Shown piece after piece: positions 24,367-37,900 of a stretch of 64,000 bases of DNA. This DNA comes from Sclerurus mexicanus (lineage: Eukaryota; Chordata; Aves; Passeriformes; Furnariidae), in NCBI GenBank assembly GCA_013396755.1, contig VWZF01006727.1:186215-250214 (forward strand). The letters run 5' to 3'. The translations under genes were made by a program, and so were the position numbers. Under the pieces are notes generated by a model. It was given only the letters and a program-made list of their open reading frames with translations, was not told the origin of the DNA and searched no databases. Numbering within the stretch: position 1 is the first letter of the stretch; each line of letters starts with the position of its first letter.

Positions 24367-25689
24367 CTGTTTTAACCTCGGGCTGAAATCACCTAAAGCA
24401 ATTTGGGATGATCCTTGAATTTCCAGTAGAGTCAAAAGTTTGTAAAATGGTTAAACTTACAAAGCTCTGAATGATGTAGGATCACGGAGCTGAAAGAGAT
24501 TAAAAAAAACCACAAACCAACATGTACTGTAGGCCCCAGACAACACTGAATTGTTCTCTCCAGTCTGTGATCCCAAAGATTTCTTTTTCTAGAGTGAACT
24601 AGTTAATTCAACAGTGTTGTCCCCCATCCTGTTACATTTCATTAATTATGCTAAAACCAGAGAAAAGAGAATTTTTCTTTTTTCCATCCTTCCTGCTACC
24701 AATGTTTCCCCTTTTCTCCATCACATAACTTTTATTACAACTCTTCTTTTCACTTTAACATCCTTTACTTCTAGACATCCTACAAGTCATGCCAGGTATC
24801 CCACCACCTCTTTTATTGTTTTTAAACACCTTTTATTTAATTTATATAGATCTTCACAGCTGATTATACAACCATTGACTCTGCTTTCTGTGACAAGATT
24901 TTGTTGATATCGCCTTCATTAACCACACATAATATATCACCAAATAGACACTTAACCACTAGGTACATCACTATAAAGTACATAAATCATGCATCTAAAC
25001 ACCGTTGCCATTGTCTTGCTAATCACATGGCTGAATAAAGAGAAGCTGAGTGGTTATTACATCAAAGCCTTACTTCCCAGGTTTAGAGGTAAGCATGTTT
25101 GTTTTAGAGGTGAGCAATTTTTTGAAGATGCTCAGCTGACTGATAATTTTCAAAAGAAATCATTGTTTGGAAATTGGTCTACTTTCTCACTTTAGTACTT
25201 TATTGAGACTTTTTATTTCATAAATTATCTTTGTTTGTGTTTTAATTATTTTTTTCTAGTCCTTCTGGCACATTCAGAACTTATCTTTTGCTGTCAAAGA
25301 GCACCTCCATGTTCCCATTGTTTCCTACCAAAATCTCCTGTGCACTTCAGAAATGCAGCTCTTTCATTCATACCATACCTGGGAGATGCTTCTATTTAAA
25401 TATTTCAGAGATAAAAAATGTTGGATATACCCAGAGAGATTTAGTAACCTCTGGAGAGCCTAAATAGCATTTTAATTCCTGTTCTAATTGGAATCCAATA
25501 AAAATTTTCAGGAGTTAGGTATTTGGTCAAGCCTCACAAATTTCTAATTTTCCTTTTCTCAGCTTATTTAATGAGAATATTTTTTTACATAACTAATGAC
25601 TAACTTTCAGTTGGATTATTTTAACAATATAGCGTGAAATGGAGATCACTAGAGACTGAGTATCCTTCATGGAGAGATGTCAGTTGTAC
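24367..25689. other. Intergenic, nothing recognised
   Basis: AT-rich spacer. The plus-strand frame at 24614-24907 (97 codons) is compositionally biased to S/T/L/F, which is typical of chance pyrimidine-rich DNA. Confidence 0.65.
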
Positions 25690-26391
25690 TGGGACATGAC
25701 CAGGGCTTGTATATGAAGTTGTGCCCAGAAGGACTTGGGGATACTGGTGGATGAAAAATTGAACAGGAGCTGGCAATATGATCTTGCATCCCATCAAGCC
25801 GGTTGTGTCCCGGGCTGCAACCGAAGAAGCGTGGATGGTAGATCAAGGGAGGTGATTCTCCCTCTCTAATCCACTTTCATGATACTCCATCTAGAGCAGT
25901 GTGTTGACCTCTGGGGACCCCAACAAACACAAACCCTTCAGAGCAGGTAAAGAGGAAGACAATGAAAGTGATCAGAGGGCTGGTGAAACTCACTGGTGAA
26001 GACAGGCTGAGAGAGCTGGGGCTGTTCATCCTGGAGAAGCAAAGGCCCTGGAGAGGTCTTACTGTGACCTTTCAATAATTAAAGGGGTCTTATAAGAAAG
26101 ATGGAGAAAAAACTTTTACCAAGGCTTGCAGTGACAGGTTGAGTTTTAAACTGGTAGAGGGTATGTCTTTATTGGACAGAGGAAGACTATTAATGTTCAG
26201 CATGATAAGACACTAGAACAGGTTGCCCAGAGAAGTTGTGGATGCCCCATTATAGGAAGTGTTTAAGACCAGGTTGGACAGGTCTTTGTGCAACCTGATC
26301 TACTAAAAGATGTCCCTGCTCATGAGAGGGTGGTTGTATCAGATGATATTTAAGGTCCTTCCCAAACTAAACCATTATATGATTCTATTAC
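25690..26391 (+). mobile_element. CR1 LINE, about 0.7-kb 5'-truncated copy
   Basis: It enters in the ORF2 region after the RT domain ('aaggacttggggatactggt', matching the KDLGILVDEKL-type stretch). It continues through 'gtgatcagagggctggtgaa', 'aggctgagagagctggggct', 'ttcatcctggagaagcaaag' and 'aggttgcccagagaagttgt'. It ends with 'ttaaggtccttcccaaacta' and the tail 'ttatatgattctatt'. The frame is broken by many changes, so no protein is expected. The complete 3' end makes the orientation unambiguous. Confidence 0.95.
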
Positions 26392-27869
26392 TAGTCTCAT
26401 TACTCTATTTTTAAAGCTTATAAAATCATACAAAAGACACATAATGTAACTTCTTTCTGTGTAGTGTTGGGTTTTTCACTTATCCATCGTAGTTCTGGTT
26501 ACCAAATATCTTTGTGCTTCTTCAGACATTTTCTACTGCCCACCCAAAAGAGCTCCAATTATCTCTTCTTCCTTCTCCAGTTATTTGCACTTACCATGTT
26601 TTTTATCGAGGAGGTTTGAATGTTATTCTTTTTTTATTCCTAAGTAATATCCACAAATAACATAATCCTTACCTCCTAAGTAATATCCACAAATAACATA
26701 ATCCTTACCAGACATCTTTTAAAGTATATTTTCTTTCCATTCTCTATCACATGAACAAGTCCTAGTACTTGCACACCTGAAAACTAGTGCTCTATGAGAA
26801 TTGTTATAATGAAAAGGGGAAGACATTTTACGTTTTGTGGTGCTTTAACATGTTATTTCCTTTCTCTAATAAACAGGTTCAGGAAAAAATCGGAATAAAT
26901 GTATAAACCTGACCATACACTTACAGAAAGGAATTCAAGAAAGATTAAAGTGACATGAATCCCTTGTGGCATAATTATACGGTAGTTGACCTAGGAGATT
27001 CCAGTGTTTCCTGGGAAGCTTTTATGTTTTATTATGCAAATCTGCAGGAACATGAATTGTTGACCAAGTAGACTTTTGAAACTGCTACCTAGTCAATGAA
27101 TACTTAGAAACTCTTCAACAGGCACATGATTGTCAAAGCAGACAATAAGAGCTTCTTTGTCTATTGTACCGAGGGATATTGGTGCTCATACACATATAAG
27201 TTATCTATTTAATTTGTTCATTCATATGCTATCTTTTCTTAGAAATTTGTTTTTATTTTTTATAACCTAATAACATACTTTCATCTGTTTCTTATAAACT
27301 ATCAGCAGAGGAACAGATTGATACAACTCCATTTATACGAAAAACCTCTTAGAAACACTGACAATGCTCTTTTTTTTCACAGTAAATTCAATGCATGTAC
27401 TCTAAAAGGCCCAAAGATGATTAGATGATGTGTTATACTTCAACATCCCAAATTATCCAAGTATGTAGTCAAAGTATTCATCATGAAGCAGAAGTATCAG
27501 AGACATTACTGCTTTCACTCTTATATGGTTTCTTAAAATGTTCATTTGCTCCTTGCTGCAAACAGTGTAGAAAATGGGGTTAAGAATGGGCTTTTGCCAT
27601 CAGACTGTGACTGTGCTGCAAATTCCTTCTCTCTTCTTTCTCTCATCTTCTTTCTTCACTCTGGCTAAGATGAAAAAACCAAAGAGAGGAACTTTTCTCA
27701 TCTTCATAAAGGCAACAGAAGATGCTTACCTGGGAGAAGATCTTCAGAAAGTAGACACTGGGAAAGTATAATAAATAATGAGGTGATAATAAGAAGGGAG
27801 ACCAGGAGTTTCTGACAGGACTAGGCTTCAGATGGGCTAAAAAGTAGAATCTTTTTCCTAAGGTTGCAG
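26392..27869. other. Intergenic, nothing recognised apart from a tandem duplication
   Basis: AT-rich sequence that contains the 36-bp tandem duplication described separately. No gene or interspersed repeat was recognised. Confidence 0.65.
26638..26709 (+). repeat. Perfect 36-bp tandem duplication
   Basis: Two identical adjacent 36-base units, each starting tcctaagtaatatccacaaa and ending taatccttacc, lie at 26638-26673 and 26674-26709. Perfect identity suggests a recent slippage duplication or a current length polymorphism. Confidence 0.97.
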
Positions 27870-28052
27870 AGGGAATTATTAATAATTCATTGAACAGGTC
27901 ATCCAGAGAGGTGGTGGAGTCTCCTTCTCTGGAGATATTCAAAAACTGACTGGACACAATCCTGAGTAATGTGCTCTGGGGGATCCTGCTTGAGCTAGAC
28001 TAGATGGCCTCCAGAAATGCCTTCTGACCTTATTCAGTCTGTCACTCTGTGA
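27870..28052 (+). mobile_element. CR1 LINE 3' tail fragment
   Basis: It follows the CR1 3' region: 'ggtcatccagagaggtggtg', 'gagtctccttctctggagat', 'attcaaaaactgactggaca'. It then runs through 'ctagactagatggcctccag' to 'tctgtcactctgtgactg'. The subtype differs from the copy at 25690. Confidence 0.9.
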
Positions 28053-28124
28053 CTGAAAGAATTTGAGCCATGTAAAGCTGTCAGTTTGAAAACAAGCCTG
28101 AAGGAAAGAACCCACTTTTCATCA

Positions 28125-28372
28125 TTTGTGCATGGGTGCAAACTGAAATGAAAAAAAAAAAAAAAATTGCTAAAACATAGGAAAAACTTTTTTTTTTTTT
28201 AACAGTGACTGACTATTAGAACAGATTTTCCATCAAGGTTGTAGGGACCTCCATCCTTAGAGACAAGTAAAGCCTGACTGTACATGGGCCTGGGTTGAGC
28301 ACGTTTTGAACATGATTTTGGACTGGATGATGTCTAGAAGTGATCTCCCCTTTCAACTATTCTGTGATTAGC
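28125..28372 (+). mobile_element. CR1 LINE 3' tail fragment with expanded A and T runs
   Basis: Recognisable CR1 3' text includes 'ctattagaacagattttcca', 'gttgtagggacctccatcct', 'tggactggatgatgtctaga' and 'aactattctgtgatta'. A long A run (about 28149-28164) and a T run (about 28189-28200) lie inside the CR1-derived part. They probably grew by slippage rather than marking the end of a separate insertion. Confidence 0.85.
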
Positions 28373-28524
28373 ACATGAAACTGAGGCAAAATGTTTTTCT
28401 TTGAGTACTAACCTGTCCTTGTCCTGTTTTTTCTATGTCAAGGATTAGCAGATAGTTTTTGTCCCAGTAGGAGTGAGTTTTAGTGATTCACAACTCTCTT
28501 GTGAAGAGTTATTCTGATTCATTA

Positions 28525-28575
28525 ATATATTATATACTATACTGTTATTTATATATTATATATATATATGTTATT
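28525..28575. repeat. (TA)n-rich low-complexity block
   Basis: An imperfect TA/AT run that includes tatatatatatatg, flanked by related ATTATATA words. Confidence 0.8.
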
Positions 28576-31073
28576 TAGAATATTTTTGTTAAATTTTGCT
28601 ATCTGTTTTAAATACCTGATTTCTTTTTTAATATGTTTTTTTTTGGTATAGTACAGCTGTTAAAGAAAACAGCAACAGATCTTTAAAAGCATCAACATTA
28701 TCTGGCACCTATAATTAGCTACCAGAGGGAGCTAACAGCATTATCATTACTCCAACTAATAAACTGTGCTTTCTTACCTGAGTCCACAATGTCCATTTGC
28801 TAATGCCAGTACTGCTAATCTGTGACAGCCACCCTGGTGGTGTTCTTTCAGTATCTAATGTAATGAGGGTCTTCATGGAAGCCTGTTGTGATTGTTGACA
28901 TGCATTATAATGCCACCTTAATTACTAAACTACTAAAATGTACATGCTCAAATATGCTTACAGCTCTGAATTTAGGTGTTTCTGATAGCGACATAAACCA
29001 AAGGCATAGTATGTATTACAAAGAGAAAAGGAAGGGGAAATTTGAACCTTTCCTTTCAGTCACTTTCTAACATTTGATAAGGCAATATTTTACACAGTGA
29101 ACTCCAATTGTGGAGCAGGTGAGACTTTTTTTTTCAGGATAAATCAGTGTTTCACTTAGGAATTGTTTCTACAAGTTCCCTTCTTTCTTCTACCTTTCCA
29201 CATTTTAGTGCTAGATACATCAACACACAAATGCAGATAGGAGAGCCATATTTTACCTGTTGCTCATAATATTATCGTTACTAAGTTAAAAACAAAGCAA
29301 AGAACACTTTACAGGTAATGACAGAGTATTCACACATTCTGAGGAGTTAAATTTTGATCAAGATAATCAACCAGTGACATGAAAAATGCTTACTGTTCTA
29401 TGCAGTTCACTTTTTTCTAGTAGCATCATGCAATTATTGTGCTATTGGGAGGTCTAGAGTGATGGATAGTTTGAAAGACAATGGGCACATTACTTGCACC
29501 TTGACACTGATGTATTTCTAATACGTTTTTGCCTCAGAAATATACTCCTAAGTAAACAGATTTATAACTTTCAGGTTGAAAATATATACAGAGCTATGTG
29601 TAAAGAGATGGAAAATTATGATCTTTGACTGAAAAAAGAAAGTGTAGAACTTAATCATATGCCGTAAATGAAGACCTGGTGTGAAGGTGTATTAAATAGG
29701 CAAACTCCTTAATGGATGCACTACAGCTGTCAACAACAAAGCTGACAAATGCTGAGTGGTCTTCAGCGACACATTACAGTTCAAAGTATGAAACAAAACC
29801 AGTTAAGACACTGAAAAGAGTTTTGCTTGCTGATTGCCTGATGCTGTGAATTTGGTATAATAAATTTTTCCCTACAATTTGGCTTTAATCGTAAATTGTT
29901 CGATCTCTATTTTACATGACCAGAAAATTAGTTGAAGAGAAGGGAAAAAAGTCCATAAAGGACCTTGCAGGGAATTTGTCTAATTCCTACTCCATTTTTT
30001 GTTGTTTTATTTTATCATAAGAAATATCATCTTTACTTTTCAATTCAGAAAATGAAAACTATATGTGGAATTCATCGATTGAGTACTTAACTCTGTTAAT
30101 GATCTCCTTGTTTACTAGATTCTCTCAGATGCTTTCAACTTTGCCTGCTTTAATTTTCACCCCCCTTCCTCTCCTAACACAGCACAAAGAGTAATTCAGC
30201 TGGTTTCATCTGATAATTTTCAGTCATGAGCAGTCCTTAATTGCAATTAGAGTACCAATCCCATGGTACTATGAATGTTAGCACTTGTAAATGTTTTGGT
30301 TTTTTTTGTAATTACTCTATCACTATTTGGAAACTTAAACTTTCCTTTTGTGTTTGAAAAATTTAAGCACAGTATTAAATACCTCATCTCGAACTATGTA
30401 AACTCAGCAAAGCCATATTTTGTAAAGTAATTATAAAAGAAATAATGGCAGACTGAGAGTAATGTTGACCTCACACCTTTAGAATTAAATTTCCATTTGC
30501 TTCACTGGAAATTTTAATGAAGCAAACTAATGGTGAAGAACCAGCAGCTAACATTCAAGAGTTCACAGGGAAGCACAGGTGACTAAACTCAGAGGTTAAG
30601 CAAACACAGAGTAAACTGCCTTTATCACCTCTAAATGCTCAAATGGTGAAAACCATTAGTCAAGTATGTTTCTTAATAAGACATTAATAAATCTGAAGAC
30701 TGTAAAAACATTAAAAAATGAAATCTGCTTTCTTTCTTCCACATGTTCTCTTGTTCTAAGAAAAGTAACTGAGCCTTAGACAATCATTTCATTATGGGTT
30801 TAATTAAAAAAAAAAGCATCTTAATTGCTTTGAAACAACAATTTAAGGCATGTGGTGTTGCAATTTATACCTTCAGAAGATACCATCTGGTGTTAAAAAT
30901 CCAATACTGCAAACACTTCCTTCTGTCTGTTGCAAGGAAAATGATTTCATGCAGAAAATAATACATATGTACACAATCTGATTAAAACCAGCAAGAGATA
31001 GATCCACATTAACCTATTTCTAGAATGCTCAAGAATATTTGGGGAGATGCTATTTCCAAACTTTCAGTGGGTC

Positions 31074-31190
31074 TGGGGGGGTTTTTTGAGTTTGTTTTTT
31101 TTTAAAGGTTGTTTTGGTGTGGGTTTGTTTTTTGGTTTTTTTTCGTGTGTATGTGTGTGTTTTTGTTTTGTTTCTTTTTTTTTTTTTAAT
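31074..31190 (+). repeat. G/T-rich low-complexity tract
   Basis: An almost purine-A-free and C-free stretch of T runs broken by G (ggggggg then tttttt, tgtgtatgtgtgtg, ttttgttttgtttc, a final T run). The open frame across it, rich in F, G and V, is a by-product of composition. Confidence 0.85.
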
Positions 31191-34100
31191 GATACAACAG
31201 GAATAGAGATTGTTATTTCAAATTATAGTTGTTACCGCAGTTGTCACACTTTAGTGAACTTAGCATGATTTTGCTCTGTTTGGTTTCATTTGAGAACTCC
31301 CACTAAATCTGTGACTTTGAAAAACATCCTGAATTTCAAGTTTATTTCTATATGTTCTGTCTCTTGCCATTTCCCTTCAAATCACAATGACAGCACAAGT
31401 AGGATGTTACTGTATGGGAGTGCTACTGACTCCATTGATTAGGAGCGTACCAGGCTGCTTTGGCAGGTACAGGTGGTTAACAGAGTCTGGCTGTTCAGAT
31501 CACAAGCCCAAAGCTCTAGAGACTTAACCCGATGGCTGGTCTACACTCACATCAAAGGGAGAAATCATACTGAGCAATGTAATTACCGAATGTTGTGTTC
31601 TGAACGTTCAGTGCAGGGTTGTGCTCACACGCTCCTGAGACATATTTTTTTGTTTCTAAAATAGGTCCATATTTTCAAACTTGCTAAGTCTGACAGCTTG
31701 TTACATGCTGTGCTCTCCAGCAGTAGCATTGCTGTAAGCTGTTTATCTGCACCCTTCATGTAGTTGTACTAAAAGAAATGGAGCAGCAGCAGTGCACGTC
31801 TCTGTAACTGTAATAATTAGGCTTACAGTCACAGTTTGGCAGTTTAGAATAAGTTTCTGCTCAGGAAGAAGGGTGATTTTGCTCTTTGAAAATAATGTTA
31901 TCAACCATTAAAATTGATTGGTTCCTCTGTCCTTGTCTACTCAGGAGTTTTGGCACCATCCTTGCTCTTGGTCCTAACAGAACATGTGTACAGGGATGAC
32001 ACTCATCTCACTAACTATGGCTTCTTGTCTACTATCTTTCTCCTGTTAGATAATGAGGACATCTAAGGTACAGTAAATATGATTACATTTTTCCATTGAG
32101 AAAGAAAGATACTTTAGGTTCTAGCTCAAGTGGAGATATCTGCACCAGTAGCCTTTGTATTTATTACCTGTGTTGTCAACTGAATCATTAGGCACCAAGG
32201 GTTTTTTCAGCTGGTTACCTCCCAAAATGGGTAAAACAGATGGTATTATTTTTTTGTCTCTCTTATGTTCCCATCCTATTCTTGTCAATACACACACTTA
32301 TGAATGAATTTCAGCCTGTCAGCCTTGCAGAACACCCTGCAAAGAATGTAAGTATTGCAAAGAGGTACTGATACACGTTGGCATCATTTGTTCATTTATC
32401 TCAAAGCAATCATAGTGCATTTGGCCAACATGTGCATACATAGCAAATTAATAGGCATCCTGCCAGACATCAATCACAGCTTTAATACACTGTTCCCTCT
32501 CAGCTATTCCACTCTTTCACAAATCTGTTCCCTCACTTAAATCAACTCAAGGCACAGAAACATCATGGAAAGGCATCTGACCAATTTATTGTTCTTACAT
32601 CTAGAAGTCAAGGATCCTCTTACTCACCATCCCCCCCACTTATCTTACCCAAAGAAGAGTACACAGACATGCATCAAGCTGGCTGTAAAGGATTTAAGTA
32701 CATGACTCTTACTCTTCTTCATGGTCTTGCAGAAAAAATTTACTGTGAGAGTGGCTTTGATTTGGCTCCAGATATTTTTAAAAGATTTTGTGGACATCTA
32801 GCATAACGTCAATCCAAGAGTCAGGAGAACTCTAATGGGATTTAGCTAATCAGGTACAGACATATACACCCAAGTTATCACCTCTTTATAGTCCTCAGAG
32901 AGAAATGGGATACTCCATGATAAAATTAACCTTATTTTGCTAAAACAGATATTTAAAAATGTCTTCACTGACTAGGGAGATCTATAAGAACAGACAGAAG
33001 AGACTAACTCAGACACAGTCACAACTTCACAATATAAATCCCAAACATATATTTTCTTAGTTTTGACCTTAACAAGTTTCTTTGTCCCTGTATTTCCACT
33101 GTAATTTGTAGCACCATTTTTGTTCAATATGTGGTCTCTGCTCCTCTGAATTTTCAACAAATAGTAGCATCATAAATAGTTTAGGTGCCCTTAATCTAGC
33201 CATGTCTTGAGGAACTATATATATTTTTTGGGGGTTAACTGCTATTTAATTTAATTCAGCAAGGCTCCTATGTTTATTTACTTGGGTTTGTTCTTTGTTC
33301 TAGTGGTAGGTAAGTTTTGTGCATTCTCCTGGATCAAAAGTCTCTTCTGCAGTTAGATTCCCTTTCAAGGAGTTGAATGTCTTGGGATAATTTCTTTGAT
33401 TATTTTCTTCCTGTAGCACTAATAAAGTGTAGCTTCAGGCATGATTAGTTCCCTAGGCCTTATTCTAAGATAAATACCAAAATAATAGAACAACTTCTTA
33501 TGTCACTTTTCTTCATCTCTATTAAAATGTTATCCAAAACCATATGCTGCTTCTCCCTTGCCTACCCCTCTTACTTTTTCTCTATTATTTACCTTATGAC
33601 TAAAGACTTCATTAATTCTGGGTACATTGTGTTTACACATTGTTTTGCTTCATTATGCTGTCTGTCTTGTTCTGCTGGGTGAAGTACGTGGGGACAAGAG
33701 CTTCTACCAGAATCCACTGTTCAGAAAAAGGCTGTGTTGTGCTAGAGCAATATAGAGCTTGTACACTATAACTTTCTATACAAGTTATACATTTACAAGC
33801 TAAAAAAAAATCCAAATATTACTATCAGTGTGTCTATTGCAGGAAAGAGGAGGAAGCTCTCTTGCCTATTTTTCAGATCATTAACTAACATAAGGATTTT
33901 TAAGAGTATTGTAAGTGTGATTGAACAGGTGCAGGGTTATAAATAATCCTCTTTTTAATCCTGACTTTTTACCTTTAATAATTTTGTCAAGTTTTTCCAT
34001 GACATGACAACTTTACCCACACCTTTTCAGATGCTTTTCCATTTCTATGTTTGCTCATGATTGCATTGCTGACCTTTAAAAAGAGTTAGATTACATGAGT

Positions 34101-34487
34101 TCATTAACAGCTTACATAAATATGTGTTGTCATTCAGTTGTGTGAACTAATTCTTTAGGAAGCCATGTGTAATGAAATATGTGATGGATAAATATTGCTG
34201 ATGATACAGTTTACAGAATTCTCTCCTCTTTCTTTCCCTGTCTCTTTTCCCTTATAAAAATGCAAAGAAGTAGTAGTTTTAGTTGGATATCATTCTTTCA
34301 TCACTGAGAAAAGTTTGACCCAAGGATGATTCCTTTATGGCCAGAACTGCTTGGTCTGACTTTCTGAGCTATGTATGAGTAATGACCCATGTGAAGGAAG
34401 ACATTCCCATACTCAGGTCTCCAGAAAGAAGCTTTTTTTCTTTCTTTTGTTTCTGGCTTTTTTTTTTTTTGAGAAGCAAATAATAGC

Positions 34488-34815
34488 TTAATAGAATTGT
34501 TTGGGTTGGGAGGAGCCTTAAAAATCATGTCGTTCTAGTAGGCCCTGCCATGAACAGGAACACCTTTCACTAGATCAGGTTACTCAGTGTCCCATCCAAC
34601 TTGGCCTTGAACATTCCCAGGGATGTGGAATCCATAACTTCTCTGGGTAACCTGTGCCACTGCCTCACCACCCTCACAGTAAAGAATTTATTCCTAACAT
34701 CTAATCTAAACCTACTCTCTTTCAGCCTGAATCGTTTCCCTCTTGTCCTATCACTACAAAACAGGACTAAACTTCAAAAACCTGTGTTCCCTTTTTGCCA
34801 CTGGAAGGTAGTATA
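34488..34815 (-). mobile_element. CR1 LINE 3' fragment
   Basis: Its complement runs 'atagaattgtttgggttggg', 'cactagatcaggttactcag', 'ttggccttgaacattcccag', 'ctgcctcaccaccctcacag', 'aaagaatttattcctaacat', 'cttgtcctatcactacaaaa'. This is standard CR1 3' text. It is 5'-truncated near 34815. Confidence 0.93.
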
Positions 34816-34896
34816 ACCACAGAGGTTACACCTCAATTCTCTACACTTTTGCTTGTATTCCATTTACATTATAAATCCCTTGAAGTAGGAGGTAGC

Positions 34897-34945
34897 CATA
34901 GAATCATAGAGTGGTTTGGGTGGGAAGGGACCTTGAAGATCCTAG
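34897..34945 (-). mobile_element. CR1 LINE extreme 3' tail
   Basis: Only the last ~50 bases are present: catagaatcatagagtggtt, tgggtgggaagggacctt, gaagatcctag. It is a separate, very short insertion just to the right of another CR1 in the same orientation. Confidence 0.85.
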
Positions 34946-37900
34946 TCCTTTATAGCCTTCGTACTGCGCATGTTTGACTGATACCTATGTGAGGCCACTG
35001 ACATCATGATATTTCAAATTACAGACAAAAAGAGCACATATATTTCAATTTGATTTTCTCTTTAAAATCTCAAAAGCCTCAAGGAACAGTTAACTATTGT
35101 TTTGATTTGTTTTTAGAGAGTATTTAGATTGATAACTGCAATACTCACACAAATCATTATAGAAAACGAGTATTAGAGTTAATTAGCTTTGTGAACCTCT
35201 CCCAAGTTTTTCATCAAAGCTATTTGTGTTTTGCGCTTGCACCCTGCTGATATCCTGAAGTGTTTGGAGATTTGAAAGCTGAGGGGAAAAAAATAATTTG
35301 TAACCAAATGTCTGCAAGTTTAGTCCTTTTCATCATTGCTGTTTGACTGTAGCAGTAGGCAGGTGGAAGGAAAACAAGGATGGGAGAGAGTGTGCAGTTA
35401 GCGCAATAGTAGCCTAGAACTGATAGAACTATGCACAGTGCTCTTGCCATTCATTAGGATGGAGCTGATGAAGATGTTCCAAGGAAACTGGGCAGAACCA
35501 GAACAAAATGTAGGACTGTATCTTCAAAGGGAGAGAACTGAAAACTGCCTTTCCCCTAGCGTAAGCAGTTTTAAATAGTACAGGAGTGTTCATATAAAGA
35601 AATACATTGGGGCAGAAAAGGGAGAATACCAGGATCAAGAGAAGTTGTCTAAAGCAAAATGTCTTTCAGACAGTAGCAGACAGTATTTGTGACTACATTA
35701 CTACAGCAGAGAATAAAGTGCTGTCAGGGATTATGAAATCAGAAAGGAAACAGGCAGCTCAAGGAACCAGAGATAACCACAGCTTAAAAGATGAACAGCT
35801 AAAGAGAAATCTTACAGGGAGACTGGCTGTGTAGGGCACTCACAGGCTGCCTGTGCTGGTATATTAAACAAGATCTAAGCACAGTTTTAAGCACTGATAC
35901 ATTATGGCATGTACCAAGGTCTTTTTTTTCTTTAAGGACAGAGAGGACAACCAGCATGTTCAGAGTAATGATTAAAAATTTTAACAGTGATCTGGAAAAT
36001 AATAAGAAAAATCATTTCAATCACAGTTTTCAAATATTGAAACCAGAAAGAACCAGCCATTCATGTGGAAGAATTAGGATGATTTGATAAATCAAATACC
36101 ACTATGTTAATCTAGCTATCTGAACTGAAGAAAGTCCTAGCACTAAGAAGAACATACACAAGTCACCCTTACAAAAAAAATAATTGTGTTGTGAAAGCGA
36201 ATTACTGTGAATTTATTTCTCTGGTATCTAAGAAACTAACATGGTTTCTTTCTATACTGCCATAACAATTGGGGCTAATACATTTCTTGGAAATATGAAC
36301 AGGATTTGACACAAAGATGTTTTATGGTAGGAATCAGTAATTCCAAGGGAAACTTTGCTGACCAAGGTCTTCAAATAATTAATTTAATAAAAAAACCCTT
36401 TTTTTAATTTTTTTTTTTAACACTGAAGACAAAATATGCTTTTGCACAGCCACCCAGTGAATAATCAAAGTTAGAGTTATTTCACACACTGGTTTCTATG
36501 ATAAACATCCGTTGGCCAAACATCAAGGGATTTTTCAGTAAAACATGCAAGATTTAATCTGCACTGAGATGGTGGAGAGAAGGAATTCATCCTGGAGAAT
36601 TCTGTTGCAGTGGTAGTTCTTAGTAAAATGAGATGAGAAAATGGGAGTATATGATATATATGATGCATGGGAATAAATATGAATTGCTATCAAGTTGAAA
36701 AGCAATGTGTTTATGGATAGTAATAGGATTCAGGACACAGAAGGATGTGTACTCCTTTTTGTTTTACAAGGAGAGGATACAGAAACACCAGAACGTTTGT
36801 AATTTACACAATCAAAAGAAAGCTGAAGCAAAAGGAAAGGCCAACAGTTAAATCCAGTCTCAGTTGCCAGGAAACAAAATATGGAAAACTGTACCTTGAA
36901 TTTTACACTTGTTGGGAGTTAATTATTTTCTGATAAGCTGGGATCTTAGTCTGAGAGCAGATTTATAAGATACTGAGTTTAAGAAAACTCAAGCATCAGG
37001 CTAGTGAATACCACTGAAATCCTTGGCCTTAATTTCCTGGTGTCCTGTTTATTTCCACCAGAACTTTACAGACTTCAGCAAAATCTTTAGCAGTCTTATT
37101 TCCCTTCTACCCTCAAGCAGAAGCAGCCCAACTATTAGCACCACAACACGTCAGTGAAGGAAGAATACACTAGAGAGAAACTTATGCTTCATTTGCAGAG
37201 TAATCTTCAGTGGGGATTTCCCTGGTTATCCCCAAAGTGACAGATGGGCATGGAGGAACATAAAAAGCAGCACACAGAAGTCCTGACATTCAGCTCCTCT
37301 GTGACTTCATTCATGAAACAGCTTGTCTGAACATAAAAAAAAAAAAAAAAGGATGTCGTAAAATCTTTTATAAGGCTATGATTTTATTTTTATATGTCTA
37401 TATTTTCCAACTCATACTTGAAAATGAGAACTTTTACCTCTTCGTATCTTTATAATAGATAAGCTTTACTGCTCCGTTTGATACTATCTCCACAAGCTGA
37501 AGAAAATCAGTGCTGATGACTGTCAAACCAACTGTTTATTGTTTAGTATTAATGATGTCTGTAATCCTAACTAATCAAAGGAATCTGTAGCCATAAATAG
37601 CATTGAATCTTTTTCTGCTACAGTGTCATTTATAAAATACTGTTGAATTTTCTTTCCTTCCAAAATTTGCTGCTTTGGGTCAGTAGCCACCTCCTATACA
37701 TGAGTATAGTTTAACTGAATTGGAATTCCATCAAATCCTATAATCAGAGAATCCACCTGTGCATTTGGCTTTCATTCATCTGGCTAACTCAGTCTGGCTT
37801 TCATTGACTCCATTTCATTTTATGGATTTGCGCATTGGCACAGTTAAGCATTTACACCTCGCCTTCTTGAAACTTCTGCTGATTTCTCAAAGCTTTAATT

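Larger units (their letters stand above)
28373..34487. other. Intergenic, no recognisable gene
   Basis: About 6 kb without a recognised interspersed repeat. It includes a TA-rich block at about 28525-28575 and a G/T-rich low-complexity run at about 31074-31190. Segments around 30530-30930 are less simple in composition. No coding signature was seen. Confidence 0.65.
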
